The notes under the pieces were generated by a model. The model had not been told where the DNA came from and searched no databases. It saw nothing but the letters and a program-made list of their open reading frames with translations. Source: Raphanus sativus (Eukaryota; Streptophyta; Magnoliopsida; Brassicales; Brassicaceae). Taken from it: a DNA stretch of 64,000 nt. The translations under genes and the position numbers were made by a program. Of the stretch, positions 44,321-56,440 are shown piece after piece; position 1 is the stretch's first letter, and every line of letters starts with the position of its first letter. The stretch spans positions 49,507 through 113,506 of the forward strand of contig NW_026615339.1 in NCBI RefSeq assembly GCF_000801105.2, given 5' to 3'.

Positions 44321-46103
44321 TGTTGGGGTCAAAAACGGTCACAACGAAATTAACTTTCGAAAATATTCCTCGAAAAAGATAATTCTCGTAAAAATTGCTT
44401 AAACTAATTTTTACGATAAAATTCTTGAATAGATTTGTCCGCTGCGTCGAAACAAGCTCCAAAGGTTCATGTTGACGACGAAGTTAGTATCAAAACATTC
44501 GATAAAAATATACGTCTTAAGAATTTCTACGTTTTCAAGGAAAACTTATACGAAAAACTTGCGGAAAAATCTTGTTTAAAAACAACGATTTCTTAAATCA
44601 ACGATTTAAGAAAATCAATGATTTCTTAAATCAACGATTTCTTAAAATCAACGATTTCTTAAATCTACGATTTATTTAATCAACGATTTCTTAAAAATCG
44701 TCTCCTTGCAAAAGGTTCCGCGACTAAACAAAGTTCTCGTTAAAACACTATCATCGGAGATAACAAAAGATCGTTAAACCACGAGGATGCGGCTTGGCAA
44801 TCGCGGAACAACCAAGGATGCGGCTTGGCAATCGCGGAACAACCAAGGATCACCAGACCCGTCTCGGCGAGGGCTTCGGTTTGATATTTTAATCGTTTTC
44901 TGGGTCCTCGCGGTTTGAGAGAACGGCCTCTTTGAAGTTCCAAGGCAGATTCCTTAAAATCTTGTTTTAAGACAACAATTCTTTAAAACAACGATTTCTT
45001 AATCAACGACTTAAGAAATCAACGATTTAGGAAAGTAACGATTTCTTAAATCAACGGAACAATGTTATCAAAGGTCCAAACATCCGCAAACAAACATCCT
45101 AAGAGCATCGTAGCTTTGCAATGGTTTCGGACGCTTGGACAACAGATCTCAGTCCACGGCACAAACCTGATCGCAATGGCGATCGGGTCACGAGAAAGAG
45201 CTCGGTTGCTATAGCGAACGGATCACGAAGCGACCGAGTTTTAATTACAGCTCGGTCGCTATAGCGACCGAGCATTCATACATCAACTATTTTCCGAAAC
45301 GTCTGAAGTCTTCCGAAACGACGATACGACATAAAACTATGCATTCTCGACTATCCGTATAGATATTCTCCGCAACCCACGACTAACCATTTCTTGATCT
45401 CTCGATCAAATGGAATCGTCCGTTTGGTTTACGATAAAACCGCGGAAACTTAACCTTATCGGAAAAATCGTAAAAACGTCTTGAATTAAAAAGACGGCCC
45501 AAAGGGTCCTAAACTTGATTCGAGGCCCACTTACGATTTCTTAAGAACCCATAAACCTTATGACGGTTTATGCTTGGAGGATAAGCATCAGTTTCCGCGG
45601 ATAAATGAAAACTTTCCGCATATAATCTTGAAAATCGGAAAAATGGAATATTCCCATTTTTCGACTATGACGGCTTAAGGGCAAAAGGGGGAAGCGTAAA
45701 CCGACCTTGGAGGGAGTATATAAGGAGCTCTAGGCGAGAGGCATAGAGGGCATCACTTTTTTCAGAGCAACTTAGCACTTAGAGCATTTCAGGCAATTTT
45801 CCGTTTTTGTTTTCCGAGCTGCGACTCAATTAGGTTTAGCCACCTTCGGGTATTAGAACTAGGATCTCGCCGACAGCTCTCGTAGCCGAAGCACGTTATC
45901 CTGTTGTTGTTACGCTCATACGCAGATTCGGAATAAAATCCTTCTTGCTCTTTTTTACGATTTTTATTTTATTTTCCGTTATCGTCGTGTTCTGATTGCT
46001 TGACGTGTGGTTTCTCAGAAATCCGGGACCTCTGGGAAATTAGGGTTTTTCCTACTTTCCTAAAATATACGAAATATTGACTGTGCAAATTTCTGTTCCC
46101 ACA
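44321..46103 (+). repeat. 3' LTR of W2
   Basis: It starts TGTTGGGGTC and ends TGTTCCCACA, with the palindrome at 45250-45273 and TATATAAG at 45717-45724. It is followed by the target duplication GTGAT. Confidence 0.9.
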
Positions 46104-49100
46104 GTGATTTTAACGAGACTCTTGATATAGAGGATCACTCATTACACGAAGTCACACCTATGGTAACGCAAGGAATGCAAGATTTTGGGGAAGTAGTGCA
46201 ATACTGCTCGTTGATGGACGTAGGATCTCATGGACCGCATTACACATGGAATAATAAAAGAACAGAAGGGATCATTTCAAGAAGCTAGAACGGATTATGT
46301 TTAATGATCATTGGCTAGCCGCTTATCCTCAGTCGTATGCGGTGTTTAAGAGTGGAAGATGCTCGGATCATCTTTGCTGTCAAATCCAATTAAAGTTTGA
46401 GATTAACCAAAGAGGCCTTTCAAATTTGTGAATGCTATTACGGAGCTGGAGGAGTTTATACCTGCAGTGGGTCAGCATTGGCACAACACTGAGCCAATTT
46501 TCTTATCAACCTCTTCTCTGTTTCGGTTTTCAAAGAAGCTAAAAGCTTAAAGCCAGTTATCAAGGATCTAGGGAAGGAAAGGATGGGGAATCTTTAAGCA
46601 AAGTCAAAGGCTTCTTATGAGGATCTCTGTACAAAGCAGGATGAAATGATGAGAAACCCAACACAACAGAATATGGAAGCATAAAGTCAAGCATATAAGA
46701 GATGGGACTTTGTTTCAGGGCTTGAGGAGAAGGTTTTAAAGCAAAAATCAAAGATGCACTGGTTGGATGTGGGAGATAAAAACAACAAATATTTTCATCG
46801 TGGAGAAACGGCAAGAGAAGTTGTGAACTCAATCAGAGAGATAGAGTGTGCGGATGGAGAGATTGTACGATCACCAGAGCAAATTAAAAAGTGAAGCAGA
46901 GAGATACTTCCGTGAATTCTTGCAGCACAAACCTCCAAATTTTGTGGGTATGGACGTGACTGAGCTGCAATCTTTATTATCCTATCGTTGCTCTACGTCT
47001 GATAGAGAAGGCCTTGAAAAAGAGGTCGGATGAGATTATGAAAGTGCTATTTGCAATGCCAAGTGAGAAGTCTCCAGGCCCTGATGGTTACACAGCTGAG
47101 TTTTATAAGTCAGCATGGTCGATCATTGGCTCAGAGTTTTTTATTGCGTTCGGTCCTTCTTCGAAAAAGGATACCTACCAAAAGGGGTTAATACAACAAT
47201 TCTGGCACTCATTCCAAAGGTCACCGGGGCGAAGATGATGAAGGACTATCATCCTATCTCTTTTTGTAATGTTCTATACAAAGTGATTTCGAAGATTATA
47301 GCAAATCGATTAAAGAAAGTTCTTCCAGACTTTATTAGTTTGAACCAGTCTGTGTTTGTCAAAGACCGGTTATTGATAGAGAACCTTCTGTTGGCAACAG
47401 AACTGGTCAAGGACTATCACAAGGATTCATTCTCTCGTCGATGTGCGATAAAGATCGATATTTCAATCCTGGAGAAGTTCATACACTGGATCTCTCTTTG
47501 TGTAACAACAGCATCTTTCTCAGTCCAAGTCAATGGCGAGCTAGCTGGCTTTTTCAAGAGTGAAAGAGGTCTTTGGCAGGGGTGAGCCCTTTCACCATAT
47601 CTGTTCATGATTAGCATGCACGTTCTATCAAAGATGTTAGACAAGTCAGCTGCTGAGCATAGGATGGGATACCATCCTAAGTGTAAAAATTTGAGTCTTA
47701 CACACTTGAGTTTTGCAGATGATATCCTTGTGTTTTCAGATGGAAGCACCCGATCCATTGAAAGCATTATGGATGTCTTCAAGCAGTTTGAAATCTACTC
47801 GGGCTTAATGATGAGTCTCGAAAAGTATACCATTTATTGTGCTGGAATTCCGGACAACGCAAGACAAGTGCTACAAGATCGCTTTAACATGGAAGTTGGT
47901 GTGCTTCCTGTTCGATATCTAGGACTTACCCTCCTAACAAATCGAATGGGAAAGATGGATTACCAACCACTTATTGAGAAAATAAAAAAGCGAATCAGTG
48001 TGGACAAATCGGTTCTTATCTATGGCTGGGAGGCTGCAACTTATAAAGTCGGTACTGCTTAGCCTTGCAGACTTTTGGATGTCAGCATTCTGTTTACCGG
48101 GAGCGTGCCTGAAAGAGATTGATAGTTTGTGTTGCGCTTTTCGGTGGTCTGGCCCAACTCTAAATATGAAACGAGCAAAGGTGGCGTGGAGTACAATCCC
48201 AACGCCGAAATCTGAGGGAGGTCTTGGACTAAGGCCGTTAAAGGAGACAAACATAACGTGTTGTTTAAAGCTCATATGGACGATCACTTCGTCTCAGTTT
48301 CTCTGGGTTAGATGGGTGAAAACATATTTGATCAAGAGTGAGACGTTCTGGCAGTAAAGAGTAGCACAACTTTGGGCTCATGGATGCGGCGAAAAATCTT
48401 AAAAGTATAGAGATAAGGCAAAGGAGTTCCATCGAGTGGAGGTGAAGAATGGTAAAAATTCCTCGTTTTGGTATGATGCTTGGTCTGATATGGGTCGTCT
48501 ATTGGATCTCACGGGAATTAGAGGGTGTATAGACATGGGGATTTCTTTGAGCGCAAATGTGGAGAAGGCTGCTTCAAGACGTCCACGGCGGTATCAATCG
48601 GATCTCTATACATTGATAGAAGAAGCACTTCAAAAACAGAGAAGCAATATGACGATTGAGGAGGATATCTCAGTATGGAAGTACAAAATGGATGGGTTTA
48701 AACCAAAGTTCAGTACTTCTAATACATGGTCGCTTCTTCGAAGCCCTGCCCCTACAGTTACTTGGCACTCAAGTATCTGGTTCGCTCACGCAACGCTGAA
48801 GTACGCTTTTATGGCTTCGCTAGCAGTACTTAACAGGCTAACGACTGGAGATAGAATGCTATCATGGAATAGGGGTATTGATGCGACTTGCATTTTGTGC
48901 ACACAACAATTGGAAACAAGAGATCACTTGTTTTTAGTTGTAGTTATTCACAGGAGATATGGTCGAGGCTAGTGCAGAGACTTCTTCCCTCTCGCTACTC
49001 TAATCAATGGCAAGGAATCCTAGAAGATAAAAATATATCAAAGTTGAATCTCTACCTTCTTCGCTACACATTCCAAGCTACGCTACACTCCATCTGGCGG

Positions 49101-49352
49101 GAAAGAAACAGTCGGCGTCATGGGTCTCAGCCAGCTCCTGCAGGACAGCTGATCTCTATGATAGACAAGACAATTCAAATCGGTGTCTTACTCTGGATTC
49201 CAAGAGAATACGGCATCATGAAGGCTCTCTGAAACTATGGCTTTCAACTAGATAGCAAAATTGTGTTTTAAAGGTTTTTTCAACTTCATGTTGCTTTGGC
49301 TGTAATAAATACTTTTTCTGAATAAATTTTACATATTATTCAAAAAAAAGAA
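46104..49352 (+). pseudogene. LINE (L1-like) ORF2: endonuclease end, reverse transcriptase, zinc-binding domain
   Basis: This continues the LINE cut by W2. The endonuclease C-terminus reads DVGSHGPHYTWNNKR and SGRCSDHL. The reverse transcriptase (47030-47950) has PSEKSPGPDGYTAEFYK, ILALIPKV, and the catalytic FADD box (HLSFADDILVFSDG, about 47707-47745). Motif A is damaged: after KIDIS the sequence jumps to EKFIHWI, so the second part of the motif with its FD pair is missing. TGA at 47584 replaces the codon after GLWQG. The zf-RVT domain follows (LNRLTTGDRMLSWNRGI, CILC, ETRDHLF, about 48760-48930). Several frameshifts occur. The A-rich tail is near 49341-49352. Confidence 0.88.
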
Positions 49353-50420
49353 AGATCATTAAAAAAAAATTAAGAATAAACTAAATCTAATATTAATTGT
49401 CACGGAGGGACTCTTTCTTTTTGATTTGGTAGGATGGAGTAAGCTTTTTCCGGTTGTAAATCATATAAACATGATGCACTTTGTATATAAAATTTGTTTT
49501 GGTAAATACAAATTTAACATTCGTTAAAAAAAAAATTATCCAATACTTCTTCAAATAAAACTTCCGTATCAAGTGATGTCATATAGAGAAAGTTTCTTTT
49601 AAAGTGTTTTAACATATCTTGATGTGTACGACCGTGCGGGTTTTATTTAATATTAAAATATTTTAGGTTATACAATAAAATATATCAATAAATTATACAA
49701 TTTGGTGTTATGTATTATCTAATTTTATAATAATATTTGTGTGGCTTATAATACTATTCCTATAAAATTTATCAGTTTTTTAATTGTGTAACAAAATTTA
49801 TTTTGAAAACATTATTATGTAACAATACTGATTTACTTAATTTTAGTTTATTTCTAAATTTGAAATATATGTGGAAATTAAATTAAGTTGAACCTACATA
49901 ATAAGGAATTTGGTATATGGTGATTAATTAAACCAGTTTATTTAAAGGTATGACTTCTAAGTGGTCTAAATGTTTTTTTTTAAAATCACATATGAAATAA
50001 GTCATAATGTTTTTGCTAGATAGATAAGATATTTTTATTTTTTAAATTAGAAATAGAAATGAATATTTATTTTAAAAACATCTTTCCAAATATTTCTTAA
50101 TTTAATTTTGAAAATTAAATCAATTTAAAACTGTTCTTATCATTAAAATATTATTAAAATTATTTTATATAGTTATTATTTTTTTACAATCAAAACTAAA
50201 CTAAAATTTAGTTTCTAATTATACTTTGTGATAATTAAATTATCATTAACTAATAAAAAAAAATTTAAAAAGATTCTAAAAGATACTTGGAATATTTTGT
50301 TAGATATTTATTTAAGATATTTATTAGTATTTCAAATGAAAATAAAGATACTAAAAATATTAAAATTAAGTTATGCAAAATTTAATAAATTTTCTAGGGA
50401 TAGTCCAAATAAAAAAAATC
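49353..50420. other. AT-rich DNA with no gene
   Basis: No coding frame is supportable. ACGACCGTGCGGGTTTTATT near 49628 resembles the GC-rich words near the 3' end of Brassicaceae Helitrons on the minus strand, but a complete hairpin and terminus cannot be fixed. Confidence 0.4.
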
Positions 50421-50462
50421 ACACATGAATCAAGGTTGTGACTTATGTTTTAATATAGTAGA
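50421..50462 (-). mobile_element. Helitron-like 5' terminus (minus strand)
   Basis: Read on the minus strand it begins TCTACTATATTAAAACATAA and continues through ACAACCTTGATTCATGTG. It is flanked by A, as expected for Helitron insertion between A and T. The body would extend leftward. A second copy lies at 52964-53006. Confidence 0.55.
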
Positions 50463-50480
50463 TAGATAGAAGATGTTTAT

Positions 50481-50486
<6 letters not shown>

Positions 50487-50525
<39 letters not shown>
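50487..50525. repeat. (AT)n(AG)n microsatellite
   Basis: A run of AT dinucleotides passes directly into AG dinucleotides, abutting the left end of the TIR element. Confidence 0.9.
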
Positions 50526-52740
50526 AATTAACAACTTGAGTCACTTTTTGACTTTTAATGACAGCATAAGTCACTTTTGTATAGTCAGACACTTTTGAGT
50601 GGCTAAATACCACACTGCCCTCCCTTAATAATCCTTTGTCTCTCTTTCATGTTTTCTCTTCATCTTCTCAGTCACTTTTTTTTCTTTTTTCCTTTTTTTT
50701 CTCTTTGTACGCTATTCTCTCAATCTCTCTCAATTATCCGTAGAAAACATTTCAAATTCATGTAGGATTCAATAATAAAACATTGTTATCAGAGGTGGTG
50801 AATTTCTGTGACGAAGCAAGATCCAAATTTTGAGTTATACAAGTCTCTGGCGTTTGGAGGGGATGTTTGAAAATGGCCATGGCGTTTTGGTTATAATCAG
50901 TTAGAATTCGGAAATGGGAAAAGTTGTGTGTTTGTTTGTGTTTTCACTATAATCGGTTAATCTATTAAATATTTGTAAGTTTTGGATGTAAAATTGTTAA
51001 AAAATAAAAATTTCATGAAGAAAATCAATTGCGGCTTGAAGATTAGTTGCATAAATCGTAGGAAGCTCTAGTTTGAAGAAGACGAGTTTATTACAAAATT
51101 GCCACTCTATTAAAATTAAACATAAATGAAATGTACATGTGTACAAAACCGTTTAGTGTACATGTGTACATTATCTCTATACATGTGTATATTACATGTA
51201 TATGTACATGTATATATATGATATATATATATATATATATATGTTACTTAAATTTTCTGAAAACCAAACATCAAAATTGCAAGAAATTTTCTATAGGATG
51301 CGTGGATGCAATATAAACATTATATTTGGTTTCTGAAGTGTACATGTGTAAAAAACCGTTGAATGTACATCTTATATGTATAGTGTACATTTGTACACAC
51401 ATATATATGTTACTTGAGACAAACCGGTGGACACAAAAAAAAATTAACTAGGCTATTGTTTGGGGAAAGAATGAAGGTCCACAGAGTATCTGAGACAAAG
51501 CTAATATTTTGAGATTTAATGGAAGACAAGTTCAAGATTTCTATCAATAAAACCAACTCCCTCCCAAAAAAATCAACCTTTTGACAACATATAGAAATCC
51601 ATTGTTCTCTTCAGATTCATCCATTGCCATGATAAAAAAATTTGTAAAACACATGTATAAGCAGTTTGTTGATGTACTTGTTTATCATGATCCACATGTA
51701 CAGTGATGTAAATAATTTTCACATGTACGATTGTGATATCCACATGTACAAATTACATATATTATCCACATGTACAAGAAAGATTTTATGGGTGAACCTA
51801 TGAGCTTTGCCAAATTCATGAAAGATTTTAATGGAGGCTCTAATCTCTTCATAGCATACTTCTTCACCACATAACTTATACATTCCTTTCATGAATAAAA
51901 ATCAGAAGCCAAAGTTTAAACCTGTAAAAAAATGTACAAAGGGGTTTAATATTTTGGAATAGCTGCCAAGCTTGTTCATAGCATCACACATACAAGAAAG
52001 GTCAACAACAGTTATTTGAACAGAATCTCAACTGGTTTAGGAATCTTTTTCAGGTCAATTATTAACTCAACATCGCCTTTGTCCATTGGATGTATCACAT
52101 TTAGGAATCGCATACTCAACAAGAATCTAATATTGAGAAGAGCATTTTTGTGACCAATTTCTATAGCCTATGATATTCTAAAATAACTAACTCATCAATC
52201 ATAAACCATAAATTAATCATTCAAAGAGAAAAAGAATCAACAAATATTTGTACTGTACCTGCATCTGAGATCATGACCGCTAAATTATATAATTTTGATA
52301 GCAAATCAGCTTCAAACTCTGAAGCTTTCGATCTTCTCCGGCTGATACATAGCAAAATCGCCAATTTGAATCCAATCTAAAAAGAATCACGAGAACTAGG
52401 GTTTTGACTCTGCTCGTCGATTAGAGATTTAAAAGAAAAAAAAAAGATTTGGAATCAACGATAATAGATGTGGTTGATGCAGAAGATTTGGAATAAGTGG
52501 TTGATGGTTGATGCAGAAAATTGAAACAAAAAACAGAGGAGGAGATGTGGAATAAGTGGTTGTCGATGGAAGAGAAGGAGAGAAAAGAGAGAAAAAATAT
52601 GATTAGAGAAAGAAGGATAGAATTGGGTTTTCACATTTTTTTGGTAACAAAGGAAAGCTTTGACAAAGTGTCTTAGTAGCAAAATATGACCTATAGTGAT
52701 ATTAGAAAGATAAAAAGTGACTCATGGTGTAATTATTTCA
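50523..52740. mobile_element. TIR-bounded non-autonomous DNA transposon
   Basis: The ends are imperfect inverted repeats of about 60 bp sharing the perfect core TGAGTCACTTTTT (50537-50549 and, inverted, 52711-52723). AT-rich sequence flanks both sides, so a target duplication cannot be fixed. The interior has no transposase. Gene-like stretches (pyrimidine leader near 50630-50710; AACTAGGGTTTTGA near 52393) and many TACATGTG words occur. Long TIRs fit a Mutator-like or similar non-autonomous element. The superfamily is inference. Confidence 0.5.
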
Positions 52741-53047
52741 TATATATATTGGTTAAATTAGTTAAATTGGATCAGTATCTCAACTATATGATGGATTACT
52801 TTACCATTGTGTATAATTCATTAAGGGATCAAATGCGGGTTTGTTAACCAATCCGGTTTTATAGGAGTCAATTGTTATATTATGAATGATATATTATTAA
52901 GCTATATTATTAGTAATAAATGAATTATGAATGATTCCTAGTGATGGTCTATTTTTAAAATATCACACATGAATCAAGGTTGTGGCTTTTGTTTTAATAT
53001 AGTAGATTCTTCAAAAGAAAACCAACTGTCATATTAGTTGTCTAATA
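52741..53047. other. AT-rich spacer with a Helitron-like 5' end on the minus strand
   Basis: No gene is seen. The minus-strand terminus TCTACTATATTAAAAC ends at 53006. It faces, 41 bp away, a plus-strand terminus at 53048. Confidence 0.45.
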
Positions 53048-53340
53048 TCTATATTATTAAAACTGAAGTACAAATTAGGTTTGGTTGGAAATATGAATAT
53101 TAGTTTTTAAAAAAGAGGTTTATTTGGAAACGTTGATAGCAGTTTTAAAAAGAGGTTTATTTGGAAACATGAATAGCAATTTAAAAAAGAGGTTCGTTGG
53201 GAAACATGAATAACAATATTAAAAAAATATATAATGTTGTTTGAAAACATGGATATGATTATATTAAGCGTTTTTAAATGTTTTAAATCAAATTTGGCAT
53301 AAATCTAAATATCAAATCTAATAAACGTTTTCTCTCACAA
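53048..53340 (+). mobile_element. Helitron-like 5' terminus (plus strand)
   Basis: TCTATATTATTAAAACTGAA preceded by A matches the usual 5' start of Brassicaceae Helitrons. The next 250 bp contain three copies of a degenerate unit of about 50 bp (AAAGAGGTTTATTTGGAAAC). The 3' end is not located, so how much of the downstream DNA belongs to it is unknown. Confidence 0.5.
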
Positions 53341-53388
53341 AAATAGGCGACAAAGATGGCGATTTAAGGTTTCGAGGGTTTCGAAGGC

Positions 53389-55620
53389 TTGATGGTTTCG
53401 GCGGGTGTGAGGGGATGGGATCCGGGAATCGGAGTGATGGAAGGGTTTAATCGACGGTGGAGTTTGGATAGAGAAGTCGACAAAGGGAAACTGAAGGCAA
53501 AATCGAATCGCTGGGGATCCGATTTGATTAAGGAAAGGGGGATAGCTGGGATTTCAATGCAATCTACTCTTTCTGAAGAAAAGTCTCGATTTTGGTCATC
53601 ATTAAGACGAAATCGACGATCAACAGAGGTATGGATTCTGATTATAAAGGCGCTTCTTCTAAAAGGGATTTTGGGAGATCTGATTATCGAGATAGCGACA
53701 ATGGTTTATGGAAACAGAGGAGCTGTCCTCAGTTATGTCAAGATTTCCATGAGGGTTTCAAGTGTGATTCGGGGATCATTCATGATTTCGATCTTTTTTT
53801 ATTTTCGGGTGATTGTTTGGTTTAATGGGCGCCAGATTTGGTGGGGGGAGAGGAGCAATGAGACTCAATATAAAAGGAACTCAATTCATAGGATTGTTAG
53901 CAGTTCTTATCAGTTCTTTATCGCAAAATATACAATCGTTTTATTCTGTGTTCTTACTGGGAATATACTGGCACAGGGTCAATTGGTTGGGTCTTCGGGG
54001 ATGGCTACAAATGGTGAAGGGACTTGAAAGAGGTTGAAGATATCGGTGCCACACTTTGATAACTCGGCTCTCATCAAGAGTTTCTCAAAGACCCTGATCG
54101 GGAGGTGCATGAATCCACCGGAGCAGGATATGAAAGCTCTGTTCTTGAACCTGCCGAAGATATGGAAGTTGGAAAATATGGTGAGCGGATCAGATTTGGG
54201 GTTTGGCAGGTTTCAGTTTGTTTTCGAAAGGGAGGAAGATATTGAGGTGGTTTTGAAGAATCAACCGTAGCATTTCGATTACTGGATGCTAGCATTGGCT
54301 CGCTGGCAACCTATGAAGGCGCAAAGCTTCTCATCGGAGATACCATTTTGGATAAGACTGGTAGGAGTCCCAATGGAGCTTCGCACGGCTCCCACTCTGG
54401 AGGACAATAGGAGTTGATGCCGAGAATGGGAGGGTGCAGGTGGTGGTGGATAGCTTCAAGGAGCTCTGCTTTGAAACAAGCATGGACTTCAAAGGAGGGG
54501 AGTTCTATGAAAGTGTGGAAGTGTTGGTATCACTCCGGTATGAAAATTTTTTGGGTTTTGTAAGGGTTGTGGTAGCCTTTGCCACAAAGACGAGAAGTGT
54601 CCTCTATGTAAGAAGAGCCCGGAGAGGAAGAGAGATAATAGAGATGGAGCGGGAGGAAGATACGATGGGGAGAAGCATGAAGACCGAGTCCGTAGCTATA
54701 AGGGAGTGGTTATCAATGGCAATGGGGTTTCACAGCCTAAAAGGAGAGAGAATCGTGATTTATATGGCAAGGGAAAAGGTAAGGTGCACGATGATAATGA
54801 GGCACAATGGGTTAAGGTAGCGGAGAAGGGGAATAGGCAAGGTTCTAACAAACGGGGAGTCTACAATGGTGGTAGCGAGGGCTCTCGACATAAATACACC
54901 CGCAATGAGGAGCACAGGGGAAGGGAACAAAGCGAGTTTGCTGGAGGGAGCACTGACAAAGAAAAGACGAGTGAGGTTAGAGATGAAGGACCGGAAGAGG
55001 GGGAGATCAAGGCAGATGATGCATCTCTACAGAACCGGGTTGCTCGGATTTCTCCATCGCAGGAGTTTCAAGATGCTCTCTCTAACACACATGCGGAGGG
55101 TACAGAGGTAATTTCGAATCCTGTTGATGTAGACAAGGGTTTACAAACGGTTAGGGAAATGGTAGAGGAATCAGAGGAAGTAACTGATGAACAAGTGATG
55201 GATATGGATGAAATTAAAGCTAGTTTACTTGAGCATGGAATTGATATAGATGCTGAGTATGATGACCAGGAATTTTCAGAGAGTTTACTGGAGGAGGATA
55301 TTAAAGATCAGGAAGAGGACTCGGGAGTGTTAGTGGCTGAGCTCGAGGCTGAGGTTCCACACGGTAATATGGCTACAGGTTCGGAGTTGGCTAAGACGGA
55401 GGGACTCGTAAACGGCTATTCAAGCAGCCGGTGGGAATGATGGGAAGCACAAAGCTGAGAAATGTTAATGCCTTGCTCTCCCCACGCAAACGTGCTGCAG
55501 CTAAGACGGGTGTCCGCACTGGAGGAGGTAACAAACGAATGGAGGGAAGGGGGAAATCAAACCCGAGAGAAGGAACTCAGAATCCTAAATGATAGTTACG
55601 ACCTTAATTACTCTTTGCTG
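53389..55620 (+). pseudogene. DUF4283 / zinc-knuckle protein pseudogene (LINE ORF1-like)
   Basis: After an Arg/Asp-rich N-terminus in several frames (53390-53800), a DUF4283-type domain is seen from about 54040. It reads FSKTLIGRCMNPPEQDMKAL, FGRFQFVFEREEDIEVVL, then a TAG at 54268, then DYWMLALARWQP and EIPFWIRLVGVPMEL. Further on (54430-54640, frame-shifted) comes the end of that region with a cysteine-rich knuckle (CKGCGSLCHKDEKCPLC in one frame). An acidic tail of 244 codons (54706-55440) ends YSSSRWE. Such DUF4283 and knuckle proteins are commonly the first ORF of plant LINEs or stand alone. Stops and at least three frameshifts make it a pseudogene. Confidence 0.7.
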
Positions 55621-56254
55621 CCTCCGGGTGATGGCGGGGACTTTGGTCTTATTTTATTTTGGTTTTTAATAAGCTCTAGGAGCATTTGTGTTTTCAATGG
55701 TTGTAAGGTTTTTTCTTCTTTCATGTTGCTCCTCTATTGGGGCTCGGGTGTGGCCCGTTTTGCTTTCATTGCAAGAAATAAAACTGGAATTTATTCTTAT
55801 TGGTTTATTTGGTTAGATTACTGGAATGGCACACAAGTAAGTTCTGTTTTTTACACTGGTTTTGATAAGGGCTTCAAATGGTGGACTATGGTTCATTATG
55901 CCAGACGAAAGAGATGTTTATGTTCAGGATATAAGTTATGGCTGTTTAAGGTTGGATGTCGGCTTGACAATCGTGTGTGGTGCTGGGTCTCTTTAAACTT
56001 ATTACTAATCAGACTGGAAGGGATTTGGTTAGGCGAGACTGGTCATCTTAAAAAGGATAGGCAGGCGGGGAGGAAGATAGGTAAGGAAAGAATGGGAGCC
56101 ATCATTTGGTACATAAAGATTACAGGAATATTCTTATGGGCTTATTGGTTTGTAGATCCTAAAAGGAGGACTTACGATTTCTTTAGAGGTTTTTATATTC
56201 AGAAGAGTTGCTGTAGAAATCATCGATATCTTTCTAAACAAGAAAAAATTGGCA
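55621..56254 (+). other. Degenerate coding-like sequence of unknown origin
   Basis: A 271-codon frame covers 55462-56277, but its composition (Trp, Phe and Cys rich, no domain) suggests chance openness. I cannot assign a family. It may be decayed DNA following the LINE ORF1-like pseudogene. Confidence 0.35.
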
Positions 56255-56440
56255 AATTGGGCAAATCGCAAGTTTGAAATTAGGGAATTGGGCGACCTCA
56301 AGTTTAAATTAGCCAATTGGGCAACTTTTTGCATTTGCCCATGTAAACTTAGGGTCAATTAGGGGAATGGGCAACATTTAAGTTTGAATTAGGAAAATGG
56401 GCCACCTCAAGTTTATATTAGGCAATTGGGCAACCTAGTA
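56255..56440 (+). repeat. Degenerate tandem repeat, unit about 30 bp
   Basis: Five to six copies of AATTGGGCAACCTCAAGTTT plus AAATTAGGC, with variation and one longer unit. No coding role is visible. Confidence 0.7.

Larger units (their letters stand above)
34963..46103 (+). mobile_element. W2: LARD-like gypsy-type element with internal duplication
   Basis: W2 has a 5' LTR (34963-36801), a primer-site region, a short gag frame, a 179-bp repeat array, a second copy of LTR-end, gag and array (38181-40660), a non-coding interior and a 3' LTR (44321-46103). A perfect 5-bp target duplication GTGAT flanks it (34958-34962 and 46104-46108). It splits a LINE endonuclease domain. No protease, reverse transcriptase or integrase is visible. 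The gag N-terminus resembles Brassicaceae Tat-lineage gypsy gag as far as I can judge. The perfect duplication shows one insertion event, with the internal duplication arising within it. Confidence 0.9.

Noticed and set aside
47934..48287. Minus-strand open frame across the LINE
   Set aside because: It is a shadow of the plus-strand LINE ORF2, which has recognisable motifs.
51131..51316. Small frame rich in Tyr, Ile and Cys as a peptide gene
   Set aside because: It is the translation of TACATGTG words and a TA microsatellite.
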